Shown: positions 43,611 through 52,797 of the stretch, one piece after another
How the letters are laid out: each line of letters opens with the position of its first letter
How positions within the stretch are numbered: position 1 is the stretch's first letter
Assembly (NCBI GenBank): GCA_018268105.1
Contig: JAFDXG010000006.1
Coordinates: 1 to 61,649 of the forward strand
Direction of reading: 5' to 3'
Length of the DNA: 61,649 nt
Source of the DNA: Bacteroidota bacterium
GTDB lineage: Bacteria > Bacteroidota > Bacteroidia > Chitinophagales > Chitinophagaceae
Notes under the pieces: model-generated
What the model was told of the DNA's origin: nothing
The model's input: the letters and a program-made list of their open reading frames with translations, nothing else
The model's database searches: none
Made by a program: the position numbers and the translations under genes

Positions 43611-45893
43611 TTATAAACCCATACCTCTTTTGAGGGTAACAAAAAATTGTTGGTTGCTTCCATCTCTATCTGTCTTGAATAAGTTCCAGGTGTCCTGGTT
43701 CACTTCTTCAAGATGAAAAGACCATCCCGGGTTTGATAATTCTTTTTTAACCCAACGCGGAAAAGCGTTGGCAGCCCTTGCATTTTCCCAGGTGCGGATT
43801 ACGTTGAAGATTGCTTCTTTCTGCGGGCAGCTCTCCACATCTTTCTGGTTCAAACTAAGACTATATGTAGTACCTACACCTACCGAAATTGCCTGTATCT
43901 GTTCGTATTGCTCAACAGTTGATTTGGCATTGATGGAAAAATTTGTTCCCATTCCTACCGGGAAGAAATTGGAGAAAGTTACATCCCTGAGGTCTTTTCC
44001 CTGGCTGGTAGTACTGCCCCATTCTCTTGTTTCTACATCATACAAATTTTTTCCGCCACCCACATTCCATATACTCTGGTAATGCCAGGATCCTTCTGAT
44101 AAAGTAGCTCCGGTAAAGCGGATATAAGGCACATTTAATTCTTTAGCCCGCTCATACATTTTTCTGAAAAATCGCTTAGCTGAATAATAACCATGCCCGT
44201 TATTAAACAGGAACTCCTGTCCGTCGAAATCGTAGTAAGCCAGCCCGTTAATGCTGCAAACCTCAGCATAGTATTTTGCAATTTCATCCTGCAATTGCAA
44301 ATTGGGAATTACGCCATCGTATCCATAATTCACGGTTACCTGCAACTTATAAATTGTATCACCTGACTGGTGGATAGATGGCGTTGTTTTCCAATATCCA
44401 CGTTGTACATTCAGCAAACGGTAGGGCGGCGCATCAGATACCCCAAGATAATGAATCAGTTCTTTTCCGATCTTAACCATGTTTAAATTTTCACAATGCC
44501 CTTCCCAACTCGCAATTTCTTCGAGGTGTGCCGGATCATTTACATAAATGAAGGTATCTGTAGCATTGATAGGTTTTTCAAGCAAACGTTTTTGCTGGTA
44601 ACAAAGACTGTCGCTCGGAACCGGGCTGGCATCCTGCGTGCCGGGCGCTATGGAATTTGTGATTGTAGTACGACCGATAATGATACCTTCTTTTGCAGCA
44701 AGTTTAGAAAATTCTTTTTGGGATAAATTTCCGGCTGTCATTTTTATAGGTTTCTTCTCAAAGTATCTGCCATCCAGGTATCCCCTGTTTCCACGGTCTG
44801 GCCGCAAAAAACCCTGATCGTATAAGCTGATTGCTTTAAACCCTAAACGTTTTGCATAAGCAATAGTGCTGTCGTACAGTCCGCCACTGGTGAGCAGGTC
44901 AGGCACAAAAGCTGCAGGGTCTTTTACCCACTTCCCATTGATTGTGGGATAGGGTAATTTCTCTGATAACACAATGTTTTGAATTACATCCAGAAGCGCT
45001 GTACTGTCCGGGCTGCCCCACAATGCAATGGATGACCCTATATAATCCACACCCGGTAGGGGTTGTACTTCTATATGATTGGGGGTATTAGCCGCCATGT
45101 GCGGAATCAACGAAAATAATATCTCCTTTTCACGGGTACGATCCCTGGAATGATAAGCAATAGAAATCTGTCCTTTAGCATCTACCTGTGCAGCATCGCC
45201 ATACATAATACGATACCAGGGTTCTTTGTGGGCATAAAACGCCACATCACTGATACCATTTCCGCCCAAAGAAAAAACCTGTCCTTCATGTAAACCATCA
45301 GGCAACGGGAAACGTTTGGCATCCGGGGTATGTATGATATATTGAAAAGGCGCTGCATCACCAACAGTTGTTGACAATCCGCCCAATGTATTGTCGTTCA
45401 GCGCAAGCATCCCGATGGCATAGTTCACACTTTCACTGGTATCCCGCGCTACGCCAATGATTTCACCCAGCAGGTTACTAATATTGGTATGATACGGTCC
45501 CCACTGAACATCTTCAATATCTTTTCTGTTGGAGAGTGACAGTAAGGTAAGTTTTAAGTATTTCGACTGCTGCCGAATGTGAATCTGTGCCACTGATCCG
45601 TTTGTAAACTGCAGGGTTATCAGTCTTCCGGCTTTCTGATAGGAGGCGCTAACCGGTTGATAATACCGTTTTTTATTTCCATCATACAGCAACATCAAGG
45701 GTGAAGGTTTATCTGCGGGACTGAATTCCCCGTAAGGTGCAGCAGCTATATTTTTCATACTGGTGATAAAGCCCTTGCTGTTCACACGGACTTTCAGATA
45801 CTGTGTGTTAAAATCCCATTGGGCAGATAGTTTAGAAACAATGCTATTCAGTAACACAAAAAAGATGATTCGGTATATTAAACCTGTATGCAT
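43611..45893 (-). CDS. Large secreted protein, possible glycoside hydrolase
   Basis: The 760-residue protein has a signal peptide (ending SKLSAQ). Residues 26-290 look beta-rich (RVNSKGFITSMKNIA, VAQIHIRQQSKYLKLTLL), like the sandwich before many glycosidase barrels. From about 310 the pattern of alternating helices and strands (YAKRLGFKAISLYDQGFLRP, LAAKEGIIIGRTTIT, INGLAYYDFDGQEFLF, LNVPYIRFTGATLSEG) suggests a TIM barrel with acidic residues at the ends of strands (candidate catalytic YYDFDGQE). I recognise no family. The region converges with tRNA-Pro. A polysaccharide or glycoside enzyme is the best guess. Confidence 0.55.
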   Translation of the reverse strand: MHTGLIYRIIFFVLLNSIVSKLSAQWDFNTQYLKVRVNSKGFITSMKNIAAAPYGEFSPADKPSPLMLLYDGNKKRYYQPVSASYQKAGRLITLQFTNGSVAQIHIRQQSKYLKLTLLSLSNRKDIEDVQWGPYHTNISNLLGEIIGVARDTSESVNYAIGMLALNDNTLGGLSTTVGDAAPFQYIIHTPDAKRFPLPDGLHEGQVFSLGGNGISDVAFYAHKEPWYRIMYGDAAQVDAKGQISIAYHSRDRTREKEILFSLIPHMAANTPNHIEVQPLPGVDYIGSSIALWGSPDSTALLDVIQNIVLSEKLPYPTINGKWVKDPAAFVPDLLTSGGLYDSTIAYAKRLGFKAISLYDQGFLRPDRGNRGYLDGRYFEKKPIKMTAGNLSQKEFSKLAAKEGIIIGRTTITNSIAPGTQDASPVPSDSLCYQQKRLLEKPINATDTFIYVNDPAHLEEIASWEGHCENLNMVKIGKELIHYLGVSDAPPYRLLNVQRGYWKTTPSIHQSGDTIYKLQVTVNYGYDGVIPNLQLQDEIAKYYAEVCSINGLAYYDFDGQEFLFNNGHGYYSAKRFFRKMYERAKELNVPYIRFTGATLSEGSWHYQSIWNVGGGKNLYDVETREWGSTTSQGKDLRDVTFSNFFPVGMGTNFSINAKSTVEQYEQIQAISVGVGTTYSLSLNQKDVESCPQKEAIFNVIRTWENARAANAFPRWVKKELSNPGWSFHLEEVNQDTWNLFKTDRDGSNQQFFVTLKRGMGL

Positions 45894-46099
45894 ACTTATT
45901 AGTAATTGATACGCTTTAGTTAATAAAATTACTGGTAAGAATTAAATAAGTTAACAGAACAAGATAATCAGCATAAGTAAGGATAGCATTCAATACTAAA
46001 AGTTTTTTTAGCAGAAGAATTCAATCTCATTCCCCAGATCTTTCAATAGTCAGATTGTTTCTGTAACTTCTCCGGGATAAATTGATGGTATACATCTAC

Positions 46100-46127
46100 A
46101 AAAAAGCCCCGGCTTTAGCCGGGGCTT
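46100..46127 (-). terminator. Rho-independent terminator after tRNA-Pro
   Basis: On the minus strand AAGCCCCGGC pairs with GCCGGGGCTT around TAAA and is followed by a T6 run. It lies 9 bases past the tRNA 3' end. Confidence 0.88.
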
Positions 46128-46136
46128 AAATTATTG

Positions 46137-46210
46137 TCGGGAGGACAGGATTCGAACCTGCGACCCCCTGGTCCCAAACCAGGTATTCTACCGGGCTGAA
46201 CTACCTCCCG
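46137..46210 (-). tRNA. tRNA-Pro (anticodon TGG)
   Basis: On the minus strand CGGGAGG pairs with CCTCCCG (acceptor). The D arm holds AGTTCAGCCCGGTAGAA, the anticodon stem CCTGG/CCAGG surrounds TTTGGGA with anticodon TGG, and the T arm is GCAGG-TTCGAAT-CCTGT. The discriminator is A and CCA is not encoded. Confidence 0.95.
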
Positions 46211-46224
46211 AATGTTCTTATTCT

Positions 46225-46242
46225 ATCCACCTGACGGCGGAT
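46225..46242. repeat. ATCCACC..GGCGGAT palindrome in the tRNA leader
   Basis: ATCCACC and GGCGGAT pair with one mismatch around TGAC. It is a short palindrome of a type I remember as scattered in Bacteroidota. It lies between the broken tRNA half and the intact tRNA. Confidence 0.45.
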
Positions 46243-46246
46243 GATT

Positions 46247-46274
46247 TTCTACGACCGGGCTAAACTGCCTCCCT
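46247..46274 (-). pseudogene. Degenerate 5' half of a second tRNA-Pro
   Basis: The minus strand reads AGGGAGGCAGTTTAGCCCGG then TCGTAGAA. This matches the first part of the intact tRNA-Pro (CGGGAGGTAGTTCAGCCCGG, then TAGAA) except for a few changes and a two-base insertion. There is no anticodon or T arm. It is transcribed in the leader of the intact gene. Confidence 0.7.
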
Positions 46275-46289
46275 GATCGTAAAGGGTGG

Positions 46290-46321
46290 CAAAGGTAATA
46301 GAATGATGCTGAATTGCCAAA
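46290..46321 (-). promoter_or_regulatory. Full Bacteroidota promoter for tRNA-Pro
   Basis: On the minus strand TTTG (46321-46318) is followed after 20 bases by TACCTTTG (46297-46290), an exact match to the TTTG / TAnnTTTG consensus. Transcription should start near 46283, upstream of the tRNA remnant. Confidence 0.75.
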
Positions 46322-46342
46322 ATGGAAGAAAGATTTTTGGAG

Positions 46343-46410
46343 GGGCTGTCAGGTATCAGATATCACTGATAGCTAAGAGCTGACTGCTAATGGCTGATAC
46401 CTGACAGCCC
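46343..46410. terminator. 17-bp inverted repeat at the end of the RND operon
   Basis: GGGCTGTCAGGTATCAG and CTGATACCTGACAGCCC pair exactly around a 34-base loop and touch the tolC stop codon. Related GCTGTC/GCTATC units flank the FMN reductase gene. Confidence 0.6.
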
Positions 46411-47733
46411 TCATCTTATCAGCTCACCTTTAAGCCGCAGCAACTCTGTCTCTGCTAATTTTGTATTGTAACGTGCTGCTATTAGCCTGTCATAAGCATC
46501 TTCAAGGCTCTTCTGTGCTTCCCGCAATTCAAGATATGTAGATACTCCCTGCTTAAATCTTTCGAGCGCAATAAATACATTCTCCTTTGCCAGTTCTATA
46601 TTCTCTTCTTCTAACCGTAATGCACTAAGCTGGAAGCTGTAATTATAATACCCCGCTTTCACCATAACATTAATGGTAGTTTTTTGTTTTTCCAATATTA
46701 TCTGCTGATAAGCAATATCCAGCTTTGCCTGCCGGATATTCCGGTTTACATTCATATAATTGAGCAAAGGAATTTGGGCGGAAAATCCGAAATTAAATCC
46801 CTTGTTGCGGTTATACACCGGGGCAAAAGGACTGATATTATTGGCGATATCGGTTCGGGCAAAATTGTAATTGGAACCAAATGAAATGGTAGGCCACCGT
46901 TTGGCTTTCGTTTCATTCAAACTAATTTTTGAAAGATCAACATTCTTTATTGCCTGCAGTATAGAAGGGCTGGTGGCTTCGATTTGGTTTTGAATTTCAG
47001 ATAAGGTAAGCCCTGCATGTATTGGTATACTGTCTGATACTTCAAAATTTTCAGGCAACTGCATACCGGTAAGTTGGTTGAGCGCTTCTTTCGATTGTGA
47101 CATGATGGATTGTTGTTCCAGGTGAGCTGCTTTTTGTGCATTCAAATCCACTTTAGCCTGCAGCAGTTCAGGCCTGGTTCCCAGCCCTACGGATAGTTTC
47201 CGGTCTGCGAGTTTTACCCGTTCTTCATTGATTGACATTTGTTCTTCAATTGCTTTAAGTTTTTGCTTCTGTCTCACTATAATATAATATCCGCTGATGA
47301 CATTGGCTACGGAATTTATAACCTGGTTCTTCACATTTATCCGTCCCAGTTCAAACAGTTCATTGATCTTGTCGCGGGTAGCAAACATTCCTAATCCGTC
47401 GAATAACACCCAGTTCAGATTGACAGCAGCATTTAGGTTCGTGGTTCTAATCCCGCTTCCCTGTACTTCCGGACGATCCTTATATTGCTGTTTTTGAGCA
47501 GAGGTTGTTTGTGTTCTTCCAATGGTTCCATTGATGGACGGAAGAAACCCGCTATATATATAATTCTTATTTATTGAAGCAGCTACTGAGTCATTTTGTA
47601 AAAGCCGGATATCATAATTGTTTTTCAAAGCTGCAGCAATAGCATCTTCAAGTGTCACCATTTGCTGAGCATATCCAATACCCATTGCGAGAAAACATAT
47701 TAAAGCAATTGTGGCAGTCTTTTTTCCTTGCAT
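46411..47733 (-). CDS. TolC-family outer-membrane channel of drug efflux
   Basis: ATG 47733 (MQGKKTATIALICFLAMG) gives a proper signal peptide ending GYAQQ; the ORF upstream lies in the pump gene. The 440-residue protein has the two TolC repeats (LEDAIAAALKNNYDIRLL; FSAQIPLLNYMNVNRNIRQAKLDI) and a coiled-coil periplasmic part. It completes the AcrAB-type system upstream, starting 4 bases after the pump stop. A palindromic terminator follows the stop. Confidence 0.88.
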   Translation of the reverse strand: MQGKKTATIALICFLAMGIGYAQQMVTLEDAIAAALKNNYDIRLLQNDSVAASINKNYIYSGFLPSINGTIGRTQTTSAQKQQYKDRPEVQGSGIRTTNLNAAVNLNWVLFDGLGMFATRDKINELFELGRINVKNQVINSVANVISGYYIIVRQKQKLKAIEEQMSINEERVKLADRKLSVGLGTRPELLQAKVDLNAQKAAHLEQQSIMSQSKEALNQLTGMQLPENFEVSDSIPIHAGLTLSEIQNQIEATSPSILQAIKNVDLSKISLNETKAKRWPTISFGSNYNFARTDIANNISPFAPVYNRNKGFNFGFSAQIPLLNYMNVNRNIRQAKLDIAYQQIILEKQKTTINVMVKAGYYNYSFQLSALRLEEENIELAKENVFIALERFKQGVSTYLELREAQKSLEDAYDRLIAARYNTKLAETELLRLKGELIR

Positions 47734-47737
47734 AGTA

Positions 47738-50700
47738 TCAGGCTCTTTTTTCTTCCGTAAAATATTCGTCAATATGGCTTTGATGTTTTCTTGCCGATAA
47801 AAATCCATACATCGCCGGTATTACAAACAAAGTAAGTACCAGCGAAAAAATGATACCGCCCACTATTACAATACCCAGTGGAATACGGCTGGTAGATGCA
47901 GCGCCAATAGACAGCGCTATAGGCAATGCTCCAAGCGACATAGCAAGACTTGTCATCAATATTGGCCGCAGCCTTGCGACAGCAGCTTCTACAACAGCCT
48001 GCCCCTTGGGTATTCCTGCTCTTTGTTTTTGATTGGCAAATTCCACAATGAGTATCCCGTTTTTTGTAACCAACCCTATAAGCATGATCATACCTATCTG
48101 CGAAAAAATATTTAAAGTTTGTCCAAACAACCATAGCGATAACACTGCACCGGCAATAGCCAGGGGAACAGTAACCATAATAATGAAGGGGTCAATAAAA
48201 CTTTCAAACTGGGCAGCCAGTACCAGGTAGATTAATGCCAATGCCAGTATAAATGCAAACATAGTATTGCCGGAACTTTCTGCGAAATCGCGGGAAGATC
48301 CAGCCAGAGATGTGGCAAAAGTATCATCAAGCATCCTATCTGCAATTTGCTGCATAGCCTGTATGCCCTCGCCCAGTGTTTTTCCGGGTGCAAGACCGGC
48401 AGAAACAGTTGCAGACTTATACCGGTTAAAATGGTAAATCGTAGGCGGTGTAGTACCTTCACTTACATTCACCAGGTTGTCAAGTGAGATGCTCTCCCCC
48501 CTCATATTACGGATATAAATATTCCGCAAATCAGTAGGTTCATTTCGATCGTCCCTGGGCACCTGACCTATCACCTGGTATTGTTTTCCGTCTTTGGTAA
48601 AATAACCAAGTCGGCGATTGCTATATGCCAGTTGCAGCGCTTCAGAAATTGCATCTATACTCACCCCTAATGTACTTGCCTTCAACCTGTCTACCGTAAC
48701 CGATAATTCCGGTTTATTAAATTTAAGGTCTGCATCTATACCCTGAAAGACAGGATTCTTACCGGCTTCTTCAAGAAATTTAGGCAAAATTTTAGTGAGC
48801 TTTTCAAAATTATTATTTTGAATTACAAACTGAACAGGCAAGCCGCCACGGCGATTTACAGAGATGGTTTGTTCCTGTATGGCAAATGCCCTTCCTTCAC
48901 TAAACCGGGGCAGATTTCGGTTAATCATATCTACAATTTGCTGTTGTGAGCGTGGGCGATCTTTGGGATCTACCAGCATGGCACGCAAGAAACCGAGGTT
49001 CACCGAACCGGCACCCGAAAAACCAGGAGCAGTTACTGTCAGTACCGTTTTAAGCCCTTGCACTGAATCCATCAAAAAGCCTGAGAGTTTGTCAATAAAC
49101 CTGTCAGTATATTCAAAAGAAGACCCTTCGGGTGTCGTAACCGTGAGCCTGAACTGATTACGATCTTCCATAGGTGCCAGTTCAGATTTCAGTCCTCCGC
49201 CTATCTGCCAGATAATGGCGCCACAAATCAATACCAGAATAATTGATACCCATTTGAATTTCATAAAACCGGCAAGCATCCAGTGATAACTGTTCTCCAT
49301 TCCTCTGAAGAAAGGTTCTGTAACCCTGTAAAACCATCCATGCTTATGTACATTTTGGGTCATTTTCACATTGAGTACCGGTGTTAGTGTCAGCGAAACA
49401 AAAGCAGATACCAACACTGCACCGGCTACTACAATACCAAATTCACGGAACAATCTACCCACAAATCCCTGCAAAAAAATGATAGGAAGAAATATCACTG
49501 CCAGAGTGATGGATGTGGCAATTACGGCAAAATAAATTTCTTTGGAGCCCTCCTTTGCTGCCTGCCATTTGTTCATCCCCCGCTCCATTTTTTTATAAAT
49601 ATTTTCCGTGACTACTATACCATCATCTACCACAAGACCTGTTGCCAGTACAATTGCAAGCAGGCTCAGCACATTAATGGTAAAGCCTGCGAGATACATA
49701 ATAAAAAAAGCGGCAATCAGCGAAACAGGAATATCTATCAGCGGGCGAATGGCAATAAGCCAGTCGCGGAAGAACAGATAAATGATCAGCACCACCAGTG
49801 TTATGGCAATGAACAGGGTTTCCTCAACCTCGGTAATCCCTCTTTTAATAAACACGGTTTGATCCAGCGCTATATCCAGCTTGATATCATCCGGAATTTC
49901 TTTTTTAAGCTGGTTGAATCTCTTATAGAACTCATTGGAAATAGCAACATAATTAGCACCGGGCTGGGGTATAATAGCCAGTGCAATCATTGGTATTCCA
50001 TTCAGTTTCAAAACAGTTTCTTCATTCTCGGGGCCCAATACTGCCTCACCTACATCTCTCAGGCGTATCGTACTGCCGCCGGTATTCCGGATGATAATAT
50101 TATTAAATTCTTCTTCAGTGGTGAGTCTTCCAAATGTACGCACCGTAAGTTCAGTATTGGCACCGGCAATTTTTCCCGAGGGCAGTTCTACATTTTCCCT
50201 CGAAAGGGCAGCCTGTACATCCTGAAAAGTAAGTCCGTAAGCATTCAGTTTTGAAGGTTCAAACCAAATACGCATTGCGTATTTTTTCTCACCCCATATT
50301 TGTATGCCACTTACACCGGGTATGGTTTGCAATCTCTCCAGTAAAACATTGGTGGCATACTCGGTTACCTGCAACTGGTTACGGTTGTTGCTCTGCACTG
50401 TCATGGAGATGATGGCATCCGAACTGGCATCCGCTTTAGATACTACCGAAGGTGCATCAAGGTCCTGAGGAAGGCTGCGCTGCGCCTGGGATACTTTATC
50501 CCGCACATCGTTAGCCGCTGCTTCCAGGTCAACACCAAGATCAAACTCCACCGTAATATTACTCATACCCTGGCTACTGGAAGATGTGATATTCTTAATA
50601 CCTGCTACTCCATTAATATACTTTTCAAGTGGCTCTGTAATCTGCGACTCGATAATATCTGCGTTGGCGCCAGCATAATTAGTACGCACATTAATCATCG

Positions 50701-50827
50701 GTGGATCAATAGCCGGATAATCCCTTACCCCAAGAAATGTGAAACCGATAGCACCAAACACAACTATTAGTATGCTTAACACTGTGGCCAATACCGGGCG
50801 CCTTAAACTAAGCTCTGAAATATTCAT
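47738..50827 (-). CDS. AcrB-type RND multidrug pump
   Basis: The 1029-residue HAE-1 pump has all usual marks: start MNISELSLRRPVLATVL, VRDYPAIDPPMINVRTNYAGA, the proton relay aspartates in LATGLVVDDGIVVTEN (TM4), the TM10 lysine in IGLVTKNGILIVEFANQ, and RPILMTSLAMSLGALPIALS. It exports drugs, bile-like compounds or other amphiphiles with proton antiport. Its ATG overlaps the adaptor stop as TAATG, so the three genes are one operon. Confidence 0.93.
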   Translation of the reverse strand: MNISELSLRRPVLATVLSILIVVFGAIGFTFLGVRDYPAIDPPMINVRTNYAGANADIIESQITEPLEKYINGVAGIKNITSSSSQGMSNITVEFDLGVDLEAAANDVRDKVSQAQRSLPQDLDAPSVVSKADASSDAIISMTVQSNNRNQLQVTEYATNVLLERLQTIPGVSGIQIWGEKKYAMRIWFEPSKLNAYGLTFQDVQAALSRENVELPSGKIAGANTELTVRTFGRLTTEEEFNNIIIRNTGGSTIRLRDVGEAVLGPENEETVLKLNGIPMIALAIIPQPGANYVAISNEFYKRFNQLKKEIPDDIKLDIALDQTVFIKRGITEVEETLFIAITLVVLIIYLFFRDWLIAIRPLIDIPVSLIAAFFIMYLAGFTINVLSLLAIVLATGLVVDDGIVVTENIYKKMERGMNKWQAAKEGSKEIYFAVIATSITLAVIFLPIIFLQGFVGRLFREFGIVVAGAVLVSAFVSLTLTPVLNVKMTQNVHKHGWFYRVTEPFFRGMENSYHWMLAGFMKFKWVSIILVLICGAIIWQIGGGLKSELAPMEDRNQFRLTVTTPEGSSFEYTDRFIDKLSGFLMDSVQGLKTVLTVTAPGFSGAGSVNLGFLRAMLVDPKDRPRSQQQIVDMINRNLPRFSEGRAFAIQEQTISVNRRGGLPVQFVIQNNNFEKLTKILPKFLEEAGKNPVFQGIDADLKFNKPELSVTVDRLKASTLGVSIDAISEALQLAYSNRRLGYFTKDGKQYQVIGQVPRDDRNEPTDLRNIYIRNMRGESISLDNLVNVSEGTTPPTIYHFNRYKSATVSAGLAPGKTLGEGIQAMQQIADRMLDDTFATSLAGSSRDFAESSGNTMFAFILALALIYLVLAAQFESFIDPFIIMVTVPLAIAGAVLSLWLFGQTLNIFSQIGMIMLIGLVTKNGILIVEFANQKQRAGIPKGQAVVEAAVARLRPILMTSLAMSLGALPIALSIGAASTSRIPLGIVIVGGIIFSLVLTLFVIPAMYGFLSARKHQSHIDEYFTEEKRA

Positions 50828-51867
50828 TAGTTTATTTTACTAAGTTGAACCTGAGAATTTGGTTTTATGGCCATAAGTCCGCTGACTAATACCGTATCGC
50901 CTAAGCTGATCCCTTTTATAATCTGTATATATGTAGAATCTCTTATACCCGTTGTAACAGGAATAAATTGCGGAGTGCCATTTTTATAAACTATGACTTC
51001 CTTACCCCGGCTCAACGGAATAATGGCCTGTGTAGGTACTACAATGGCATTATTCTCTTTATCTATATCTAATGCCACTTTTGCAAATGCTCCGGGCACC
51101 AGCGACGGATGATTACCTTTTACCAGTCCTTTTACGGTAAGGCTGCGGGTATTTGCATCAATAAAATGTTCAGTAGCCAAAACAGTAGCATCAAAATTTT
51201 GTTGAACTCCATCTATTGTAAAAGATATTTTTTTCCCGGGAGTAAAAGTGGTACTGTACTTCTCCGGTACGGTAAATTCCAGTTTCAACTGGTTTACCTG
51301 CCGAATGGTTGCTATCACATCCGAAGGAGACACATAAGCACCGAGACTGATATTGCGCAGTCCGATGCGACCATTATATGGCGCCCTGATTTCTGTTTTG
51401 GCAATGCTCACTTTTATGAGCGCTATATCTGCTTTGTTATTGTTCACCTGCAATTCGCTGAGGTCAACGTCCTGCTGACTGATTCCCTGTATTTTCAGCA
51501 AGGCTTTATAACGTTCTACTGTTTTTTCGTTGATCTCCAACTGCACTTCAAGCTTTTTGAGTTGGGCCTGTAGATCATCATCAAAAAGCTTGGCTAACAG
51601 CACACCCTTTTGCACATTGCTTCCCTCTTTAAAATATATACCCACTACCCTTCCCGAAATTTCGGGCCGGATATCCGTTCCTTCAGCAGGCGCCAGTGAG
51701 CCCGCTACCTGTATATCTTCACTCAATGCAATGGTTTTGGCAACAAAAGCTTCTGCCTGTACGGCATAGTTGCGTACAGGAGGCAATGAACTATCGGATT
51801 TTTCTTTTTTTGATGTACATGAAGCAGCTATCAAAGTAGAAACAGTAATAATATATAGAATTTTCAT
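50827..51867 (-). CDS. RND periplasmic adaptor (membrane-fusion protein)
   Basis: ATG 51867 (MKILYIITVSTLIAASC) gives a lipoprotein signal; the codons upstream are not needed. The 346-residue protein has a lipoyl-like start (DIRPEISGRVVGIYFKEGSNVQKG), a helical hairpin (LQAQLKKLEVQLEINEKTVERYK), and barrel and membrane-proximal domains (AFAKVALDIDKENNAIVVPTQ). It links the AcrB-type pump to the TolC channel. It is divergent from the ECF sigma gene over a 214-base spacer with no other feature. Confidence 0.9.
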   Translation of the reverse strand: MKILYIITVSTLIAASCTSKKEKSDSSLPPVRNYAVQAEAFVAKTIALSEDIQVAGSLAPAEGTDIRPEISGRVVGIYFKEGSNVQKGVLLAKLFDDDLQAQLKKLEVQLEINEKTVERYKALLKIQGISQQDVDLSELQVNNNKADIALIKVSIAKTEIRAPYNGRIGLRNISLGAYVSPSDVIATIRQVNQLKLEFTVPEKYSTTFTPGKKISFTIDGVQQNFDATVLATEHFIDANTRSLTVKGLVKGNHPSLVPGAFAKVALDIDKENNAIVVPTQAIIPLSRGKEVIVYKNGTPQFIPVTTGIRDSTYIQIIKGISLGDTVLVSGLMAIKPNSQVQLSKIN

Positions 51868-52081
51868 TAGCCACGAAGCTAACAAAATTTGATATTGAAA
51901 CTCAATTAACCGCTCAATTGCCTACGTTAATTAATGTTAATAACAATTATTTATTGTAACACCCAAAAGCCAGCGACCCGCTTTTTTCAGATTTGTATGG
52001 TTATGGCTGTGTGTAAAAAATATTATCCGGGTTGTCTGAATTTACTTATCATTGACTTGCCGAAATGAGCATCGTATATTC

Positions 52082-52696
52082 ATGGAGATGGCCGATTCAA
52101 ACAGCTATAATATTATTGAAAAATTTCGCAGTGGGGAAGCTGAGGCAGCAAGGTCTCTTTTTGATATGTTTTACCGACCACTGTGCTATTATGCCGAAAG
52201 TATAGTTCGTCAGCGGCAGGAAGCGGAAGACATTGTAGTAGAGAGTTTTTTGAAATTGTTGAGGAAACGGGAAGACTTTGTGCATACCGGAGAAATAAAA
52301 TCATTTCTTTATACGGCTACCCGCAATGCCTGTATTGATTACCTGAGAAAACGAAAACGTCAACTGCAATCTGAAACTGAAATAAAATATCTCTCCCAAC
52401 AAGCATCTGCTGCCGAAGATATCCTACTTATAAACGCTGAAGTAATGGCTACGCTATTCCAGGAAGTTGAAAAACTTCCGCCGCAATGTGCAGAGGTATT
52501 CAAATTAATGTTCTTCCAACAACTTACTACTGATCAGGTGGCAAAGCAACTCAGTATTACAACTAAAACAGTGTTAAATCAGAAAGGCAGGGCCATCCAA
52601 TTGCTTCGCAAATCTTTCTTACAACAAGGGATGTTAACAGCACTGGGTATTATGCTTGTTTTACAAGAAAGTCCCAGCCTTTGGAGCATAAAATAA
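52082..52696 (+). CDS. ECF RNA polymerase sigma factor
   Basis: ATG 52082 or 52088 (MADSNSYN) is the likely start; a TTG at 52052 extends into the spacer. The 205-residue protein has sigma region 2 (LFDMFYRPLCYYAESIVRQRQEAEDIVVESFLKLL) and region 4 (LPPQCAEVFKLMFFQQLTTDQVAKQLSITTKTVLNQKGRAIQLL). It is the Bacteroidota FecI-like type paired with FecR. It should transcribe the sus-type locus downstream when the outer-membrane signal arrives. Confidence 0.9.
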   Translation: MEMADSNSYNIIEKFRSGEAEAARSLFDMFYRPLCYYAESIVRQRQEAEDIVVESFLKLLRKREDFVHTGEIKSFLYTATRNACIDYLRKRKRQLQSETEIKYLSQQASAAEDILLINAEVMATLFQEVEKLPPQCAEVFKLMFFQQLTTDQVAKQLSITTKTVLNQKGRAIQLLRKSFLQQGMLTALGIMLVLQESPSLWSIK

Positions 52697-52797
52697 GAAC
52701 TTCATTAAAAAAAATCGGAACCGGCGTGGGAAAAAATGAATCCTGTTCGTGTATATAATATTACCGGTTTATGGGCGATCCTCATATTAAATAATTC

